Counted from the first letter of the stretch, positions 9,000 through 19,230 are shown. The stretch is DNA of 64,000 nucleotides from Acidaminococcus timonensis (GCF_900106585.1 NZ_FNWH01000006.1:682001-746000), one strand, 5' to 3'. Notes: a model not told the origin generated them from the sequence alone. Translations and numbers: made by a program.

Positions 9000-9338
9000 A
9001 TGAAAATCCTGCGTGGGGGCCTTCTGGCCCTTCTCCTGTGCCTGTTGACGCTGGTGGCGGGAACCACTGTGCTGGCCTCCGGTGCCGTCAGTTCCGATGG
9101 AACCTTCAAGGGCATCCGTCTGTGTGGCAAGGTACGAGTGGTGGAATACAATCCTGACATCCGGGTGCAGGTGGTGACCAGCTTTCCGGATCTGAAGGTC
9201 AAAGTGGTGGATCATTTCCCGGATGAAATCGGGGAATGGCAGTTCGTGGAGTACGGGGAAGATTTCACCGTACAGTTTGTAACCAGTTTCCCGGATATCC
9301 GGATCAAGTACGTGACCAGTTTCCCGGGACTGGGCTAG
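9000..9338 (+). CDS. Small secreted seven-repeat beta protein (septoil-knot-like)
   Basis: 112 residues. Residues 1-26 are a signal peptide ending near LAS. The mature part is built of short repeats of about 11 residues ending in FPD or a near variant: VEYNPD, VTSFPD, VDHFPD, VEYGED, VTSFPD, VTSFPG. This pattern matches my recollection of the 7(1) septoil knot domain, a small knotted beta fold; an HMM search would decide. No catalytic motif is visible. AAGGAGG precedes the ATG. It is the last gene before a terminator and may be a periplasmic partner of the adjacent glycosyltransferase. Confidence 0.72.
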   Translation: MKILRGGLLALLLCLLTLVAGTTVLASGAVSSDGTFKGIRLCGKVRVVEYNPDIRVQVVTSFPDLKVKVVDHFPDEIGEWQFVEYGEDFTVQFVTSFPDIRIKYVTSFPGLG

Positions 9339-9346
9339 CAGAGCAG

Positions 9347-9377
9347 GCGGCTGTCGCTGGATGCGGCAGCCGCTTTT
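9347..9377 (+). terminator. Rho-independent terminator
   Basis: GCGGCTG/CAGCCGC stem with a 13-base loop followed by TTTT, just after the small secreted protein. Confidence 0.65.
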
Positions 9378-9391
9378 GACGTGGTGTCCCC

Positions 9392-9420
9392 TTGATTTAC
9401 CCCCACCAACATAGTAAAAT
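9392..9420 (+). promoter_or_regulatory. Promoter of the miaB-mutS-mutL operon
   Basis: TTGATT (9392-9397), 17-bp spacer, TAAAAT (9415-9420), directly after the terminator and ahead of miaB. Confidence 0.6.
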
Positions 9421-9474
9421 GAAGTATTGACGATAAACGAACATATTTTCAAATGGAGAGGAACCAAGAACCCT

Positions 9475-10803
9475 ATGACCAAGCATTACACCATTTTGAA
9501 CTATGGCTGCCAGATGAACGAAAGCGACTCGGAACATTATGCCGGCCAGCTTTCCGATCTGGGCTATCACTATACGGAAAATTATCACGATGCGGACGTG
9601 ATCCTGATCAACACCTGCTGTGTCCGGGAAAGTGCGGAAAAGAAGATCCTGGGCAAAATTGGGGAAATGAAACAGGTGAAACGGGAAGATCCCCATAAAG
9701 TCCTGTGTGTCACCGGCTGCATGGCCCAGAAGGACGGGGAGGCGTTCCTGAAGAAGTATCCCCAGGTGGACCTGCTCATCGGCACGGCCCATGTGAACAA
9801 CTTCAGCGCCATCCTGCAGGAGTACCTGGCCCAGACCCACCGGAAATCGGGGATGTTCAATGACCTGACCGTCATGCCCCGGGAGTTCGAGGGCCATTTT
9901 GTACGCAAGAGCAGTTATGCGGCCTGGGTGCCCATCATGTACGGGTGCAACAACTTCTGCACCTACTGCATCGTGCCCTATGTGCGGGGACGGGAACGGA
10001 GCCGCAGCGCCGAGGCCATCTGCAGCGAAATCCGCAGTGCCGTATCCCAGGGCTACCGGGAATTCACCCTGCTGGGGCAGAACGTGAACTCCTACGGCAA
10101 GGACCGGGGGGACACCCATGCCTTTGCCGCCCTGCTGCGCCAGGTGGATGCCATCCCCGGGGTGGAACGGGTGCGCTACATGACCAGCCATCCTCGTGAC
10201 ATGAGCGAGGAACTGATCCGCACCGTGGCGGACAGCAAACACGTGTGCCATCATTTCCACATCCCGGTGCAGAGTGGCAGCACCCGGATCATGCAGGCCA
10301 TGAACCGGGGATATACGCGGGAATCCTATCTGAAGCTGGTGGAGACCATCCGGAAGTACGTGCCGGATGCCACCCTGACCACCGACATCATCGTGGGGTT
10401 CCCGGGGGAGACGGAAGAGGATTTCCAGCAGACCCTGAGCCTGTTTGATGAAGTGAGCTACGATGCGGCGTATACCTTTATCTATTCCCGGCGTTCCGGG
10501 ACTCCGGCGGCCAAAATGGGGGACCAGGTGCCTCTGGCGGTGAAGAAAGACCGCCTGAACCGGCTCATGGAACTCCAGAACCGCCACAGCCTGAAACACA
10601 ACCAGAAACTGGTGGGGCAGACCCTTCCTGTGATGGTGGAGGGCCTGAGCCACAACAACAAAACCATGTGGAGCGGCCGGACCGACGGCAACAAGCTGGT
10701 CCTGTGGCCTGTGGGGGAACGGTTCTTCGATGCAGGGGAAGTGGTGCCTGTGAAGATCGAAACCGCCCAGACCTGGCTGCTTAAAGGAAGTGCTGCCTTA
10801 TGA
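9475..10803 (+). CDS. miaB: tRNA-2-methylthio-N6-dimethylallyladenosine synthase MiaB
   Basis: 442 residues, a radical-SAM methylthiotransferase acting on i6A37 of tRNA. The N-terminal domain has the three cluster cysteines (NYGCQMN, NTCCVRE, VTGCMAQ). The radical-SAM motif is CNNFCTYCIVPYVRGRE, and the last ~65 residues form a TRAM domain. The ATG at 9475 begins directly before the YGCQMN strand; an in-frame TTG at 9427 would add 16 residues with no family support. Its partner MiaA is encoded 5 kb downstream in the same transcription unit. The stop overlaps mutS (ATGA). Confidence 0.96.
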   Translation: MTKHYTILNYGCQMNESDSEHYAGQLSDLGYHYTENYHDADVILINTCCVRESAEKKILGKIGEMKQVKREDPHKVLCVTGCMAQKDGEAFLKKYPQVDLLIGTAHVNNFSAILQEYLAQTHRKSGMFNDLTVMPREFEGHFVRKSSYAAWVPIMYGCNNFCTYCIVPYVRGRERSRSAEAICSEIRSAVSQGYREFTLLGQNVNSYGKDRGDTHAFAALLRQVDAIPGVERVRYMTSHPRDMSEELIRTVADSKHVCHHFHIPVQSGSTRIMQAMNRGYTRESYLKLVETIRKYVPDATLTTDIIVGFPGETEEDFQQTLSLFDEVSYDAAYTFIYSRRSGTPAAKMGDQVPLAVKKDRLNRLMELQNRHSLKHNQKLVGQTLPVMVEGLSHNNKTMWSGRTDGNKLVLWPVGERFFDAGEVVPVKIETAQTWLLKGSAAL

Positions 10804-13424
10804 CGACGTTGACTCCCATGCTCCAGCAATACCTGGAGATCAAGGAACAGCATAAGGATGAATTGCTGTTCTTCCGACTGGGAGACTTTTATGAACTGTT
10901 CAACGACGATGCCATCACCGCCAGCCGGGAGCTGAACCTGACCCTGACGAAACGGGCCGGGGGCAAGGCCGGGGCCTCCAGCACCATGCCCATGTGCGGG
11001 GTGCCCTTCCACAGCGTGGACGGGTATCTGGCCAAGCTGATCCGGAAAGGGTACAAGATCGCCATCTGTGACCAGATGGAGGATCCCAAAAAGGCTGTGG
11101 GCATTGTGAAGCGGGAAGTGACCAAGATCCTGACCCCGGGCACCATTTTAAGTGACGCGGTCCTGGATGAGAGCCACAACCAGTACCTGGCCTGCCTGGA
11201 GCAGGAGGGGGACCAGCTGTGCCTTTCCTATGCCGATGTTTCCACCGGGGAATGCGCCTGGTATCTGGCCGGGGGCAAAGACCGGCAAGAAGCGGTGCTG
11301 GACCAGCTGTACCGGATTTCGCCGGCGGAACTGGTGCTCACCACGGGTACGGAAGCGTTCCAGGACCTGCTGGACAAAATGCAGCAGAAACTGCCCGACT
11401 GCATGGTGAACCAGTACGATCCCATCCCGGGCCTGGATTATTTCAGCCAGCATTTCGGGGCGGATCCGGCGGGTCGGATCCCTCTGGTGCACGAAACTGT
11501 GGAAGCCATGCTGGGCTATATCCATGAGAATGTGAAAAGCGATCTGGCCCAGATCAACCATCTGCGGGAAATCACCACGGACGCGGTGATGAACCTGGAT
11601 GCCACCGCCATCCGCAATCTGGAACTGGTGAAGAACATGAAGGACGGCACCCGCCACGGCACCCTGCTGGATGTGCTGGACTACACCCGCACGGCCATGG
11701 GGGCCCGGCAGCTGCGGCAGTGGGTGGAGGCACCCCTTCTGGACACCGCCCGGATCACCCTGCGCCAGCAGGCTATCGGATATATGGTGCTGGAAAGCCA
11801 AACCCACAATGCCACCCAGTTCCGTACCCGTCTGGGGGAGGCCCTGGGAGAGATCACCGACCTGGAACGGATTTTATCCCGGATCGAAGTGGGCTCTGCC
11901 AATGCCCGTGACCTGGCGGCTCTCCGGACGGCCCTGCGGGCTCTGCCCCAGGTGAAGCAGCTGCTCAGTGAGTGCAGCGAGGGCCTGCTCCACACCCTGG
12001 ATACCCGCATCGCCCTCCACCAGGATCTGCTGGAGGAACTGGAACGGGGAATCGTAGATGATCCGCCCTTTACCGTACGGGAGGGGGGCATGATCCGCAA
12101 AGGCTTCAACGCCGAGCTGGACGAAGTCCACGACATTGCCGAAAACAACAACCAGTGGATGGCCGACTTTGAACAGCGGATCAAGGACCAGACCGGCATC
12201 AAGAACCTGAAGGTGGGCTACAACAAGGTCTTCGGGTATTATATTGAAGTTTCCAAAGGCCAGATTTCCCAGGTGCCTGATTCTTTCATCCGCAAGCAGA
12301 CCCTGGTGAACGGAGAACGGTATATCGTCCCCGAGCTGAAGGCTTTTGAAAACAAGATCCTCAGCGCCAGGGAAAAGATCCAGCAGCTGGAATACTACCT
12401 GTTCAACCAGATCCGCCAGGATGTGCGGGACCATCTGGTGGAAGTGCAGGAGACGGCCCGGGCCCTGGGGGAACTGGACGTGCTGTATTCCCTGGCCATG
12501 GCGGCCTTCAAGGGCAGCTACGTATGCCCCCGGCTGAACAACCGCCAGGAGATCACCATCAAAGACGGCAAGCATCCGGTGGTGGAAAAGCTGCTGGAAC
12601 GGGAGCTGTTCGTGCCCAACGACGTGCACCTGAACTGCACCGATGAACGGCTGATCATCCTCACCGGCCCCAATATGGCCGGCAAATCCACCTACATGCG
12701 CCAGGTGGCGCTGCTGACCCTGATGGCTCAGATGGGCAGCTTCATCCCGGCCCGGGAGGCGGACATCTGCCCGGTGGACCGGATCTTCACCCGGGTGGGG
12801 GCCAGTGACGATCTGGCTACGGGCCAGAGCACCTTCATGGTGGAAATGAACGAAGTGGCCAACATTTTGAAATACGCCACCAGCCGCAGCCTGATCATCC
12901 TGGACGAAGTGGGCCGGGGGACCAGTACCTATGACGGCATGAGCATCGCCCGGGCTGTGGTGGAATACATCAATGACAAGATCAGGGCCAAGACCCTGTT
13001 TGCCACCCACTACCACGAACTGATCGAGCTGGAGAAGCTGGATCCGGGGATCAGGAACTATTCTGTAGCTGTGAAGGAAAAAGGCCATGATGTGGTGTTC
13101 CTGCGACGGATCGTACCCGGGGGCACCGACAGGAGCTATGGCATCCATGTGGCCAGACTGGCCGGGCTGCCGGAAAAAGTGGTGAAACGGGCGGATGAGC
13201 TGCTGGAGGAATACACCAGCCAGGGAGCGGCTCCGGCACCGGCTGCCAAGGCGGCCCCTGCACCGAAGAAAGGACAGGAGGATTTGCAGCCCAGCCTGTT
13301 CGGGGACGTGATCGGCGACACCCTGCGCAGCCTGGATGTGATGACCATGACCCCCCTGGAGGCCCTGAATACCCTGTATAAACTCCAGGAAGAGGCCAAG
13401 CGGGAAAGGGGGCAGGCTGAATGA
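10800..13424 (+). CDS. mutS: DNA mismatch repair protein MutS
   Basis: 874 residues, full length. The mismatch-binding domain begins with the F-x-E-type loop in RLGDFYELFNDDA. The ATPase has Walker A TGPNMAGKSTYMRQ, Walker B LIILDEVGRGTSTYDG and the ATHYHEL signature. An Ala/Pro-rich linker near residues 805-825 leads to the C-terminal tail. MutS recognises mispairs and recruits MutL, whose gene overlaps it by 4 bp (ATGA). Confidence 0.98.
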   Translation: MTTLTPMLQQYLEIKEQHKDELLFFRLGDFYELFNDDAITASRELNLTLTKRAGGKAGASSTMPMCGVPFHSVDGYLAKLIRKGYKIAICDQMEDPKKAVGIVKREVTKILTPGTILSDAVLDESHNQYLACLEQEGDQLCLSYADVSTGECAWYLAGGKDRQEAVLDQLYRISPAELVLTTGTEAFQDLLDKMQQKLPDCMVNQYDPIPGLDYFSQHFGADPAGRIPLVHETVEAMLGYIHENVKSDLAQINHLREITTDAVMNLDATAIRNLELVKNMKDGTRHGTLLDVLDYTRTAMGARQLRQWVEAPLLDTARITLRQQAIGYMVLESQTHNATQFRTRLGEALGEITDLERILSRIEVGSANARDLAALRTALRALPQVKQLLSECSEGLLHTLDTRIALHQDLLEELERGIVDDPPFTVREGGMIRKGFNAELDEVHDIAENNNQWMADFEQRIKDQTGIKNLKVGYNKVFGYYIEVSKGQISQVPDSFIRKQTLVNGERYIVPELKAFENKILSAREKIQQLEYYLFNQIRQDVRDHLVEVQETARALGELDVLYSLAMAAFKGSYVCPRLNNRQEITIKDGKHPVVEKLLERELFVPNDVHLNCTDERLIILTGPNMAGKSTYMRQVALLTLMAQMGSFIPAREADICPVDRIFTRVGASDDLATGQSTFMVEMNEVANILKYATSRSLIILDEVGRGTSTYDGMSIARAVVEYINDKIRAKTLFATHYHELIELEKLDPGIRNYSVAVKEKGHDVVFLRRIVPGGTDRSYGIHVARLAGLPEKVVKRADELLEEYTSQGAAPAPAAKAAPAPKKGQEDLQPSLFGDVIGDTLRSLDVMTMTPLEALNTLYKLQEEAKRERGQAE

Positions 13425-15373
13425 GCGCCAAGGTCCAACTGCTGGATCAGAATACCAGCAACCAGATCGCAGCCGGGGAAGTGGTGGAAAAACCTGCTTC
13501 CGTGGTGAAGGAACTGGTGGAGAATTCCCTGGATGCCGGTGCCACCCAGATCGATGTGAGCATCTTCGCCGGGGGCACGGAGTTCATCCGGGTGCGGGAC
13601 AACGGTTCCGGCATGGATGAAGAGAACGCCCGCATGGCCATCCTGCGCCACGCCACCAGCAAGATCGTAAAGGCGGACGACCTGCTGACCCTGCACACCC
13701 TGGGGTTCCGGGGGGAGGCCCTGCCCAGCATTGCCTCTGTCAGCCATTTTACCCTGCTGACAAGGGAAGCCGACTCGGATTTTGCCACCCGCATCACCAT
13801 CGACGGGGGCGAAGATATGGACGTGGAGACCATGGGCGGCGATGTAGGCACCACCATTACGGTGAAGGACCTGTTCTATAACGTGCCGGCCCGGCGGAAG
13901 TTCCTGCGGACGGTGAATACGGAAGGCCGCTACATCAGCGAGATCCTGGGCAAGATTGCCCTTTCCCGGCCCGATGTGCACCTGACATTGACCCGGGATG
14001 ACAAAGAAGTGATCAATACTCCGGGGAGCGGAGATATCCTGGACACCATTGAAGCCCTGTACGGCAAGGCGGTGACCCGAGAACTGCTGACGGTGGAGTA
14101 TGAGCAGGACGGGATCAAAATCACCGGCTACATCAGCCGGCCCACCCTGCTGAAGGGCACCCGCCAGTGGCAGACCCTGTTTGTGAACGGCCGGTGCATC
14201 AACAACCGGATGGTGAGCAAGGCCATCGACCACGCCTACCAGAGCCAGATCCCCAAGGCCGGATTTCCCTTTGCGGTGCTGAACATCGGCATCGACACCC
14301 ATCTCATCGACATCAATGTGCATCCCCAGAAAAGCGAAATCAAGTTCGGGGATGAAAGCGCTGTATACCGGGCAGTGTACCATGGCCTGTGCAATGCCCT
14401 GACCCAGCCCATGGCCGGACGGGAAACGAAGGATGGTTCTGTGGAGTTGGCCCAGCCGGGTCCCCAGAGGGAGGAAAAACCCTTCCTGCGGCCCCAGGCG
14501 GCGCCTCCGGAGCAGAAGCCCCTGTTTACCGGAGGTGACCGGGGGTTCCAGCCCCGCAGCCAGACCTTCGGACGCAGCTTTGCCTCCAGCCCCGGCGGCA
14601 GCTATGGTCAGCCCGTGTGGAAGGTGCCGGACCAGGTGTCCGAAGAGGCCGGAGAAAAGTTTTTCGAAGCCCAGCGGGCCGTGGGCGCCCGGCAGGAGCC
14701 GGAGGTGGATCCGGTAACCGGGGAAGTTGCGCCCCAGAGCGCTCCTGCCGCAGGGGATGCGGAGGTGACGGAGGCTTCACTGGAAAACGCCTGCAACAGC
14801 GGGGTGGATATGATCTGGCCCCTGGGCCAGGTGGACAGGACCTTCATCATCGCCCAGTCGGAGACGGCTCTGTACCTGATCGACCAGCATGCGGCCCACG
14901 AACGGATCATGTACGACAAGTTCGTGCGCCAGCAGCAGGAGATCCCCTCCCAGCAGCTGCTGCTCCCTCTGTTCCTGAATGTGACCAAGCCCGACGTGGA
15001 CGCCATCGAGGAATACCGGGACCAGTTTCTGAAGCTGGGGGTGGATGTGGAACCGGCGGGGGAGAGCACCCTGCGGGTTTCGGCCCTGCCCGCCGACGTG
15101 GCCAACGGCCAGGCGGAAGGGTTCATCGATGATATATTGAAGCTTTTGTCCGAGAACAAGAACATCAGGACCAGCGATCTGCGGGAGAGCGTGCTCCATT
15201 ACGCCGCCTGCCACAGTGCCATCCGGGCCGGGGAAGTGCTGAACATCCGGCAGATGCGCCAGGTGATCCTGGAGCTTCTGAACACCGAGCATCCCTTCAC
15301 CTGTCCCCACGGCCGGCCCTGCATGATCCAGTTGAACAGTGACGAACTGTTCCATATGTTCAAGAGAACGTGA
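13421..15373 (+). CDS. mutL: DNA mismatch repair protein MutL
   Basis: 650 residues. The GHKL ATPase domain (1-330) has VVKELVENSLDAGA, DNGSGM and GFRGEALPSI. A variable Pro/Gln-rich linker covers about 335-460. The C-terminal domain carries the endonuclease motif DQHAAHERIMYD, with Asp where DQHA(x)2E(x)4E has a final Glu, plus ACHSAIRAG and CPHGRP. This implies a nicking MutL of the MutH-independent type, as in most bacteria. It follows mutS with a 4-bp overlap. Confidence 0.97.
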   Translation: MSAKVQLLDQNTSNQIAAGEVVEKPASVVKELVENSLDAGATQIDVSIFAGGTEFIRVRDNGSGMDEENARMAILRHATSKIVKADDLLTLHTLGFRGEALPSIASVSHFTLLTREADSDFATRITIDGGEDMDVETMGGDVGTTITVKDLFYNVPARRKFLRTVNTEGRYISEILGKIALSRPDVHLTLTRDDKEVINTPGSGDILDTIEALYGKAVTRELLTVEYEQDGIKITGYISRPTLLKGTRQWQTLFVNGRCINNRMVSKAIDHAYQSQIPKAGFPFAVLNIGIDTHLIDINVHPQKSEIKFGDESAVYRAVYHGLCNALTQPMAGRETKDGSVELAQPGPQREEKPFLRPQAAPPEQKPLFTGGDRGFQPRSQTFGRSFASSPGGSYGQPVWKVPDQVSEEAGEKFFEAQRAVGARQEPEVDPVTGEVAPQSAPAAGDAEVTEASLENACNSGVDMIWPLGQVDRTFIIAQSETALYLIDQHAAHERIMYDKFVRQQQEIPSQQLLLPLFLNVTKPDVDAIEEYRDQFLKLGVDVEPAGESTLRVSALPADVANGQAEGFIDDILKLLSENKNIRTSDLRESVLHYAACHSAIRAGEVLNIRQMRQVILELLNTEHPFTCPHGRPCMIQLNSDELFHMFKRT

Positions 15374-15380
15374 CAGGGAA

Positions 15381-15417
15381 GAACCCACTACCAGCCCTGT
15401 GGGATGGTGGTGGGTTC
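15381..15417. repeat. Hairpin module GAACCCACTACC ... GGTGGTGGGTTC
   Basis: An inverted repeat between mutL and the methyltransferase gene, arms 15381-15392 and 15406-15417. The same arm sequences occur around 30.35, 30.6 and 43.75 kb. No U-run follows, so it is more likely a repeat element than a terminator. Confidence 0.55.
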
Positions 15418-15456
15418 TTCCTCCACAATCCACTACACGTATACAGGAGGAACGCT

Positions 15457-16260
15457 ATGTCCATTTATGCTGTCACCACCATTCGCAACCCGGGAGGGGA
15501 CCTGCTGCAGCAGGCCCGCGTCTGGGCCCGGGACCTGCACCTTCCCCTGATTCCCCGGCCCCTCCATGGCAGCATGGAGACGTTCCTGGCAAAAAAAGGA
15601 CTGAAGGCCGTGCTCATCGCCTCCCATCTGGGGCCGCAGGTGATGACGGAAGAGGGGCTGCTGCGTTACCATCCCAACATGAGCGTGCCCCGCATCCGTA
15701 CCCTGAAACGGGGCGGCAGCGACCACCTGATGGAGGCCTGCGGCCTGCAGCCCGGCATGCGGTTCCTGGACTGCACCCTGGGCCTGGCCGCCGATTCTGC
15801 GGTGGCTTCTTTTGTGACAGGTCCCACTGGCAAGGTGGTGGGCCTGGAGGCCTCTCCGGTCTTGTACCAGCTGGTGACCCAGGGGCTGCAGGAATATGCC
15901 ATCGATGACCCGGACATCACCGCTGCCCTGCGGCGGATCCAGACCCGCTACGGCAGGGCTGAGGAGCTGATGCCCACATTTCCGGCGGATTCTTTCGACG
16001 TGGTTTACTTCGACCCCATGTTCCGCCGGCCCATCGGCAACTCGTCCAGCATGCAGCCCCTGCGGCCTGCCACCTATCACAGGCCCCTGGACCGGTCCAT
16101 GGTGGAGGAGGCCCTGCGCCTTGCCCCCAAAGTGGTGGTCAAGGAACGGGATGAGGATCTGCTCCGCAGCCTGGGAGCCCGGGAGGTGCTGGGAGGAAAA
16201 TACAGCAGGGTGCGCTACGGCGTCATCCACAGAGAGGAGGGAGCCCGGTGGGGGAACTGA
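15457..16260 (+). CDS. Class I SAM-dependent methyltransferase (RsmJ-like family)
   Basis: 267 residues. The start at 15457 follows CAGGAGG; an upstream in-frame ATG at 15370 lacks such a site and runs through a hairpin repeat. Residues 95-230 hold a Rossmann methyltransferase core: FLDCTLGLAADSAVAS (SAM loop), VGLEASP (acidic end of strand 2) and VVYFDPMFRRP, where the DPxF motif resembles N- or C-methyltransferases of nucleic acids such as RsmJ. Its place between mutL and miaA suggests an RNA target, but the substrate is unknown. It overlaps miaA by 13 bp. Confidence 0.8.
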   Translation: MSIYAVTTIRNPGGDLLQQARVWARDLHLPLIPRPLHGSMETFLAKKGLKAVLIASHLGPQVMTEEGLLRYHPNMSVPRIRTLKRGGSDHLMEACGLQPGMRFLDCTLGLAADSAVASFVTGPTGKVVGLEASPVLYQLVTQGLQEYAIDDPDITAALRRIQTRYGRAEELMPTFPADSFDVVYFDPMFRRPIGNSSSMQPLRPATYHRPLDRSMVEEALRLAPKVVVKERDEDLLRSLGAREVLGGKYSRVRYGVIHREEGARWGN

Positions 16261-17192
16261 AAAAACCGAAAGTCATCGTCATCCTGGGCCCCACGGCCAC
16301 AGGCAAGAGCCACTGCGGCATCGCCCTGGCCCGGAAGCTGGGCGGGGAGATCATATCCGGAGATTCCATGCTGGTATTCCGCCATATGGACATTGCCACC
16401 GCCAAGCCCACGGCAGAGGAACTGGCCCTGGTACCCCATCATCTGGTGGATATCCTGGAACCGGCTGAGAAATATTCTGTGGTGGATTTCCAGCAGCAGG
16501 CCGACGCCTGGATCCGGGACTGCAACGCCCGGGGAAAAATGCCCCTTCTGGTAGGAGGGACGGGCCTGTACATCAAGGCCCTGCTGGAGCATTACGATTT
16601 CTCCAGTGTGGACGAATCGTCGGCATTGCGCGAAAAATTGAACGCTTTTGCAGACCGGGAGGGGAACGGGGCCCTTCACGCCAAACTGGAAAAACTGGAT
16701 CCGGCCAAAGCAGGGGAATTGAAGATTAACGACAGAAGGCGTATAATAAGAGCCATAGAGACAACCCTGGGTGGGGACCGGGTATCGGCGGAAAAAGCCG
16801 CAGAAAGCCCCTACGATGCGGTTGTCTTTGGTTTGCAGATGCCTCGTGCTTCTTTGTATGACCGGATCAACCGGCGGGTTGATCTGATGGTGGAACAGGG
16901 CCTTTTCGAAGAAACCCGGAAGCTTCTCCATATGGGGGTGCCCCTTACGGCACAGTCCATGAAGAGCATCGGCTATCGGCAGGTGGTGCAGTATTTCCGC
17001 GGAGAGTGGACACGGGAAGAAAGCATCGCCAAACTGAAACAGGCTACCCGGAACTTTGCCAAACGGCAGATCACCTGGTACAAGAAAATGCCCTACATCC
17101 AGTGGCTATCCCTGGATGATCCTCCTGATTACGCAGCCTGTGTGGCTGCGATGCTCCAGAAGCTGGAGGAGATGCAGTTCATTCCAAACTGA
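16248..17192 (+). CDS. miaA: tRNA dimethylallyltransferase MiaA
   Basis: 314 residues, transfers a dimethylallyl group to A37 of tRNAs reading U-starting codons, giving the substrate of MiaB. The P-loop GPTATGKS is at residues 14-21, followed by [18 protein letters not shown] (usually DSMQVYRGMDIGTAKP) and [11 protein letters not shown]. The start is GTG, overlapping the previous gene and preceded by GAGGAGGGA. An internal insertion covers the tRNA-contact region. Hfq follows 17 bp downstream, the common miaA-hfq order. Confidence 0.95.
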   Translation: MGELKKPKVIVILGPTATGKSHCGIALARKLGGEIISGDSMLVFRHMDIATAKPTAEELALVPHHLVDILEPAEKYSVVDFQQQADAWIRDCNARGKMPLLVGGTGLYIKALLEHYDFSSVDESSALREKLNAFADREGNGALHAKLEKLDPAKAGELKINDRRRIIRAIETTLGGDRVSAEKAAESPYDAVVFGLQMPRASLYDRINRRVDLMVEQGLFEETRKLLHMGVPLTAQSMKSIGYRQVVQYFRGEWTREESIAKLKQATRNFAKRQITWYKKMPYIQWLSLDDPPDYAACVAAMLQKLEEMQFIPN

Positions 17193-17209
17193 AAAGAGAG
17201 GGAATCATT

Positions 17210-17476
17210 ATGACGACCGGCAACAGACCATTGAATCTACAAGACAGTTTTCTGAACAAAGTTCGCAGCGAAAAAAAGACCATTGTGATTTACCTGATGA
17301 ACGGCTTCCAGGTCCGGGGCAAGGTGTGGGGGTTCGACAACTTTACCGTGATCCTGGAAAGTGAGGGGAAGCAGCAGCTGATCTACAAGCATGCCATCTC
17401 CACCATCGCGCCTGTGGAAAACGAGGCCATCTTAGTCCTAAAAAAAGGAAATGATCAGGGTGTCTCTCACGAATAA
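17210..17476 (+). CDS. hfq: RNA chaperone Hfq
   Basis: 88 residues. [20 protein letters not shown] is helix 1 and Sm1; KHAISTI is the Sm2 motif (canonical YKHAIST). It should form the hexameric ring that pairs small RNAs with mRNAs. The C-terminal tail is short, as in Firmicutes proteins. It lies directly after miaA and overlaps the recombinase gene by 26 bp. Confidence 0.96.
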   Translation: MTTGNRPLNLQDSFLNKVRSEKKTIVIYLMNGFQVRGKVWGFDNFTVILESEGKQQLIYKHAISTIAPVENEAILVLKKGNDQGVSHE

Positions 17477-18356
17477 TCTGGAAAAAGAAATCAGCATTTT
17501 CCTGGAGTATCTGACAGTAGAAATGGGCCTGGCGAGCAATACCCGCGAATCTTACGGGCGGGATCTGCGACTGTTCGCCGGGTGGATCAAAAAGCCCCTG
17601 GAGCAGGTGACCCGGGAGGATATCCTGCGGTATATGAAAATGCTGAAAATGCACAACTATGCCCCCAGTTCCTCCTCCCGGAAACTGGCGGCCCTGAAAT
17701 CCTTCTTCCGGTTCATGACGGCGGAAGGCTTCCTGCAGGAAGATCCGTCGGAAGTGGTGGAGGCCAGCACCAAGGGGCTGACCCTGCCCAAGGTCATGAG
17801 CCAGGAGGAGGTGAAACGCCTGCTGGCGGCGCCGGATCTTTCCACCCCCGAAGGCTTCCGGGACCGGACCATGCTGGAGGTGATGTATGCCACCGGCATG
17901 CGGGTATCGGAACTTTTGAGCCTGAAACGGGTGAACGTGAACCTGGAGACCCGGTACGTGATTGCCTACGGCAAGGGGTCCAAAGAACGGCTGATCCCTC
18001 TGGGCCAGTATGCCATCCAGTTTTTGAAGAAATATCTGGAGAAGGTGCGGCCCCTGTTCATCAAGGCCGGAAAGGATGACGGCAGCCTGTTTTTGACCAT
18101 CCGGGGTGCCGGCATGACCCGCCAGCGGTTCTGGCAGATCATCAAAGCCTACGGAGTGAAGGCGGGCATTACCAAACCCCTGACTCCCCATATCCTGCGC
18201 CACTCCTTTGCCACCCACATGCTGAACAACGGAGCCGATCTGCGCACGGTGCAGGAACTGCTGGGCCATGCGGATATTTCCACCACCCAGATTTATACCC
18301 ACCTGACTGACAACCGCCTGAAAGCGGTCTTTGACAAAACCCACCCGAGAGCATAG
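17451..18356 (+). CDS. xerD: Site-specific tyrosine recombinase XerC/XerD
   Basis: 301 residues. The N-terminal SAM-like core-binding domain (about 1-90) is followed by a catalytic domain with the Arg of [22 protein letters not shown] (His-x-x-Arg), [17 protein letters not shown] (His and the nucleophilic Tyr). Length and motifs fit the Xer recombinases that resolve chromosome dimers. XerC and XerD cannot be separated safely by eye. The start is ATG 17451 after AAAGGAA, within hfq; GTG 17460 is an alternative. Confidence 0.9.
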   Translation: MIRVSLTNNLEKEISIFLEYLTVEMGLASNTRESYGRDLRLFAGWIKKPLEQVTREDILRYMKMLKMHNYAPSSSSRKLAALKSFFRFMTAEGFLQEDPSEVVEASTKGLTLPKVMSQEEVKRLLAAPDLSTPEGFRDRTMLEVMYATGMRVSELLSLKRVNVNLETRYVIAYGKGSKERLIPLGQYAIQFLKKYLEKVRPLFIKAGKDDGSLFLTIRGAGMTRQRFWQIIKAYGVKAGITKPLTPHILRHSFATHMLNNGADLRTVQELLGHADISTTQIYTHLTDNRLKAVFDKTHPRA

Positions 18357-18369
18357 AGAGGTGAAGCAT

Positions 18370-19230
18370 ATGTTCAAGACAACCCTTCTCATGGGCCTGA
18401 TGACCGCCCTTCTGATGGTCATCGGGGACTACATCGGAGGCAGCAGCGGTATGACGTTCATGCTGGCCTTTTCCATCCTGTCCAATGTGCTGATGTACTG
18501 GTACAGTGACAAGCTGGTCATCAGCCAGTACAACGCCCAGCCGGTGGACGCCGGAAGCGCCCCCCAGCTGTACGGCATCGTGGAAGGCCTGGCACAACGT
18601 GCGGGGCTGCCCATGCCGAAAGTCTATGTGATCGATACGGCCCTGCCCAATGCCTTCGCCACCGGGCGGAATCCGTCCCATGCCGCCGTGTGTGTGACCA
18701 CCGGCCTCATGGAGCTGCTGGAACCCCGGGAAATCGCCGGCGTACTGGGCCACGAAATGAGCCATGTGCTCCATAATGATATCCTGATCAGCACCATTGC
18801 CGCCGGCATGGCCGGTGTCATCTCTGTGATGGCCCGATTTGCCTTCTGGTTCGGGGGCAGCCGGGATGATCGGCGCAACAATCCTCTGGCCGGTGTGCTG
18901 ATGCTGGTACTGACCCCCATTGCCGCTGCCATCATCCAGCTGGCCATTTCCCGGACCCGGGAATACATGGCTGACTATTCCGGCGGCGAGCTCAGCGGGG
19001 ATCCCGATGCCCTGGCGGACGCTCTGGAAAAGATCGAGGGCTATGCCCGGTACCGGACCATGCCCAATGCTACGGAGGCAACGGCCCATATGTTCATCAT
19101 TTCGCCGTTCTCCGCCAAAGACGCCCAGGCCCTTTTCAGTACCCATCCGCCTACCGAAAAGCGGATCGAACGCCTGCGACAGGAAGCCCAGGAAATGCGC
19201 AGCCGGGGCATGATCGACCCGGTGGTGTAA
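18370..19230 (+). CDS. htpX: Membrane zinc metalloprotease HtpX
   Basis: 286 residues of the M48B family, which degrades misfolded membrane proteins. Two N-terminal helices (about 4-20 and 27-45) precede the zinc motif His128-Glu-x-x-His132 in GHEMSHVLHND. Two more hydrophobic segments follow, and the third zinc ligand is probably the Glu of SRTREYMAD. The start at 18370 is nine bases after AGAGAGG; upstream in-frame codons run into xerD. It is the last gene of the operon that starts at miaB. Confidence 0.94.
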   Translation: MFKTTLLMGLMTALLMVIGDYIGGSSGMTFMLAFSILSNVLMYWYSDKLVISQYNAQPVDAGSAPQLYGIVEGLAQRAGLPMPKVYVIDTALPNAFATGRNPSHAAVCVTTGLMELLEPREIAGVLGHEMSHVLHNDILISTIAAGMAGVISVMARFAFWFGGSRDDRRNNPLAGVLMLVLTPIAAAIIQLAISRTREYMADYSGGELSGDPDALADALEKIEGYARYRTMPNATEATAHMFIISPFSAKDAQALFSTHPPTEKRIERLRQEAQEMRSRGMIDPVV

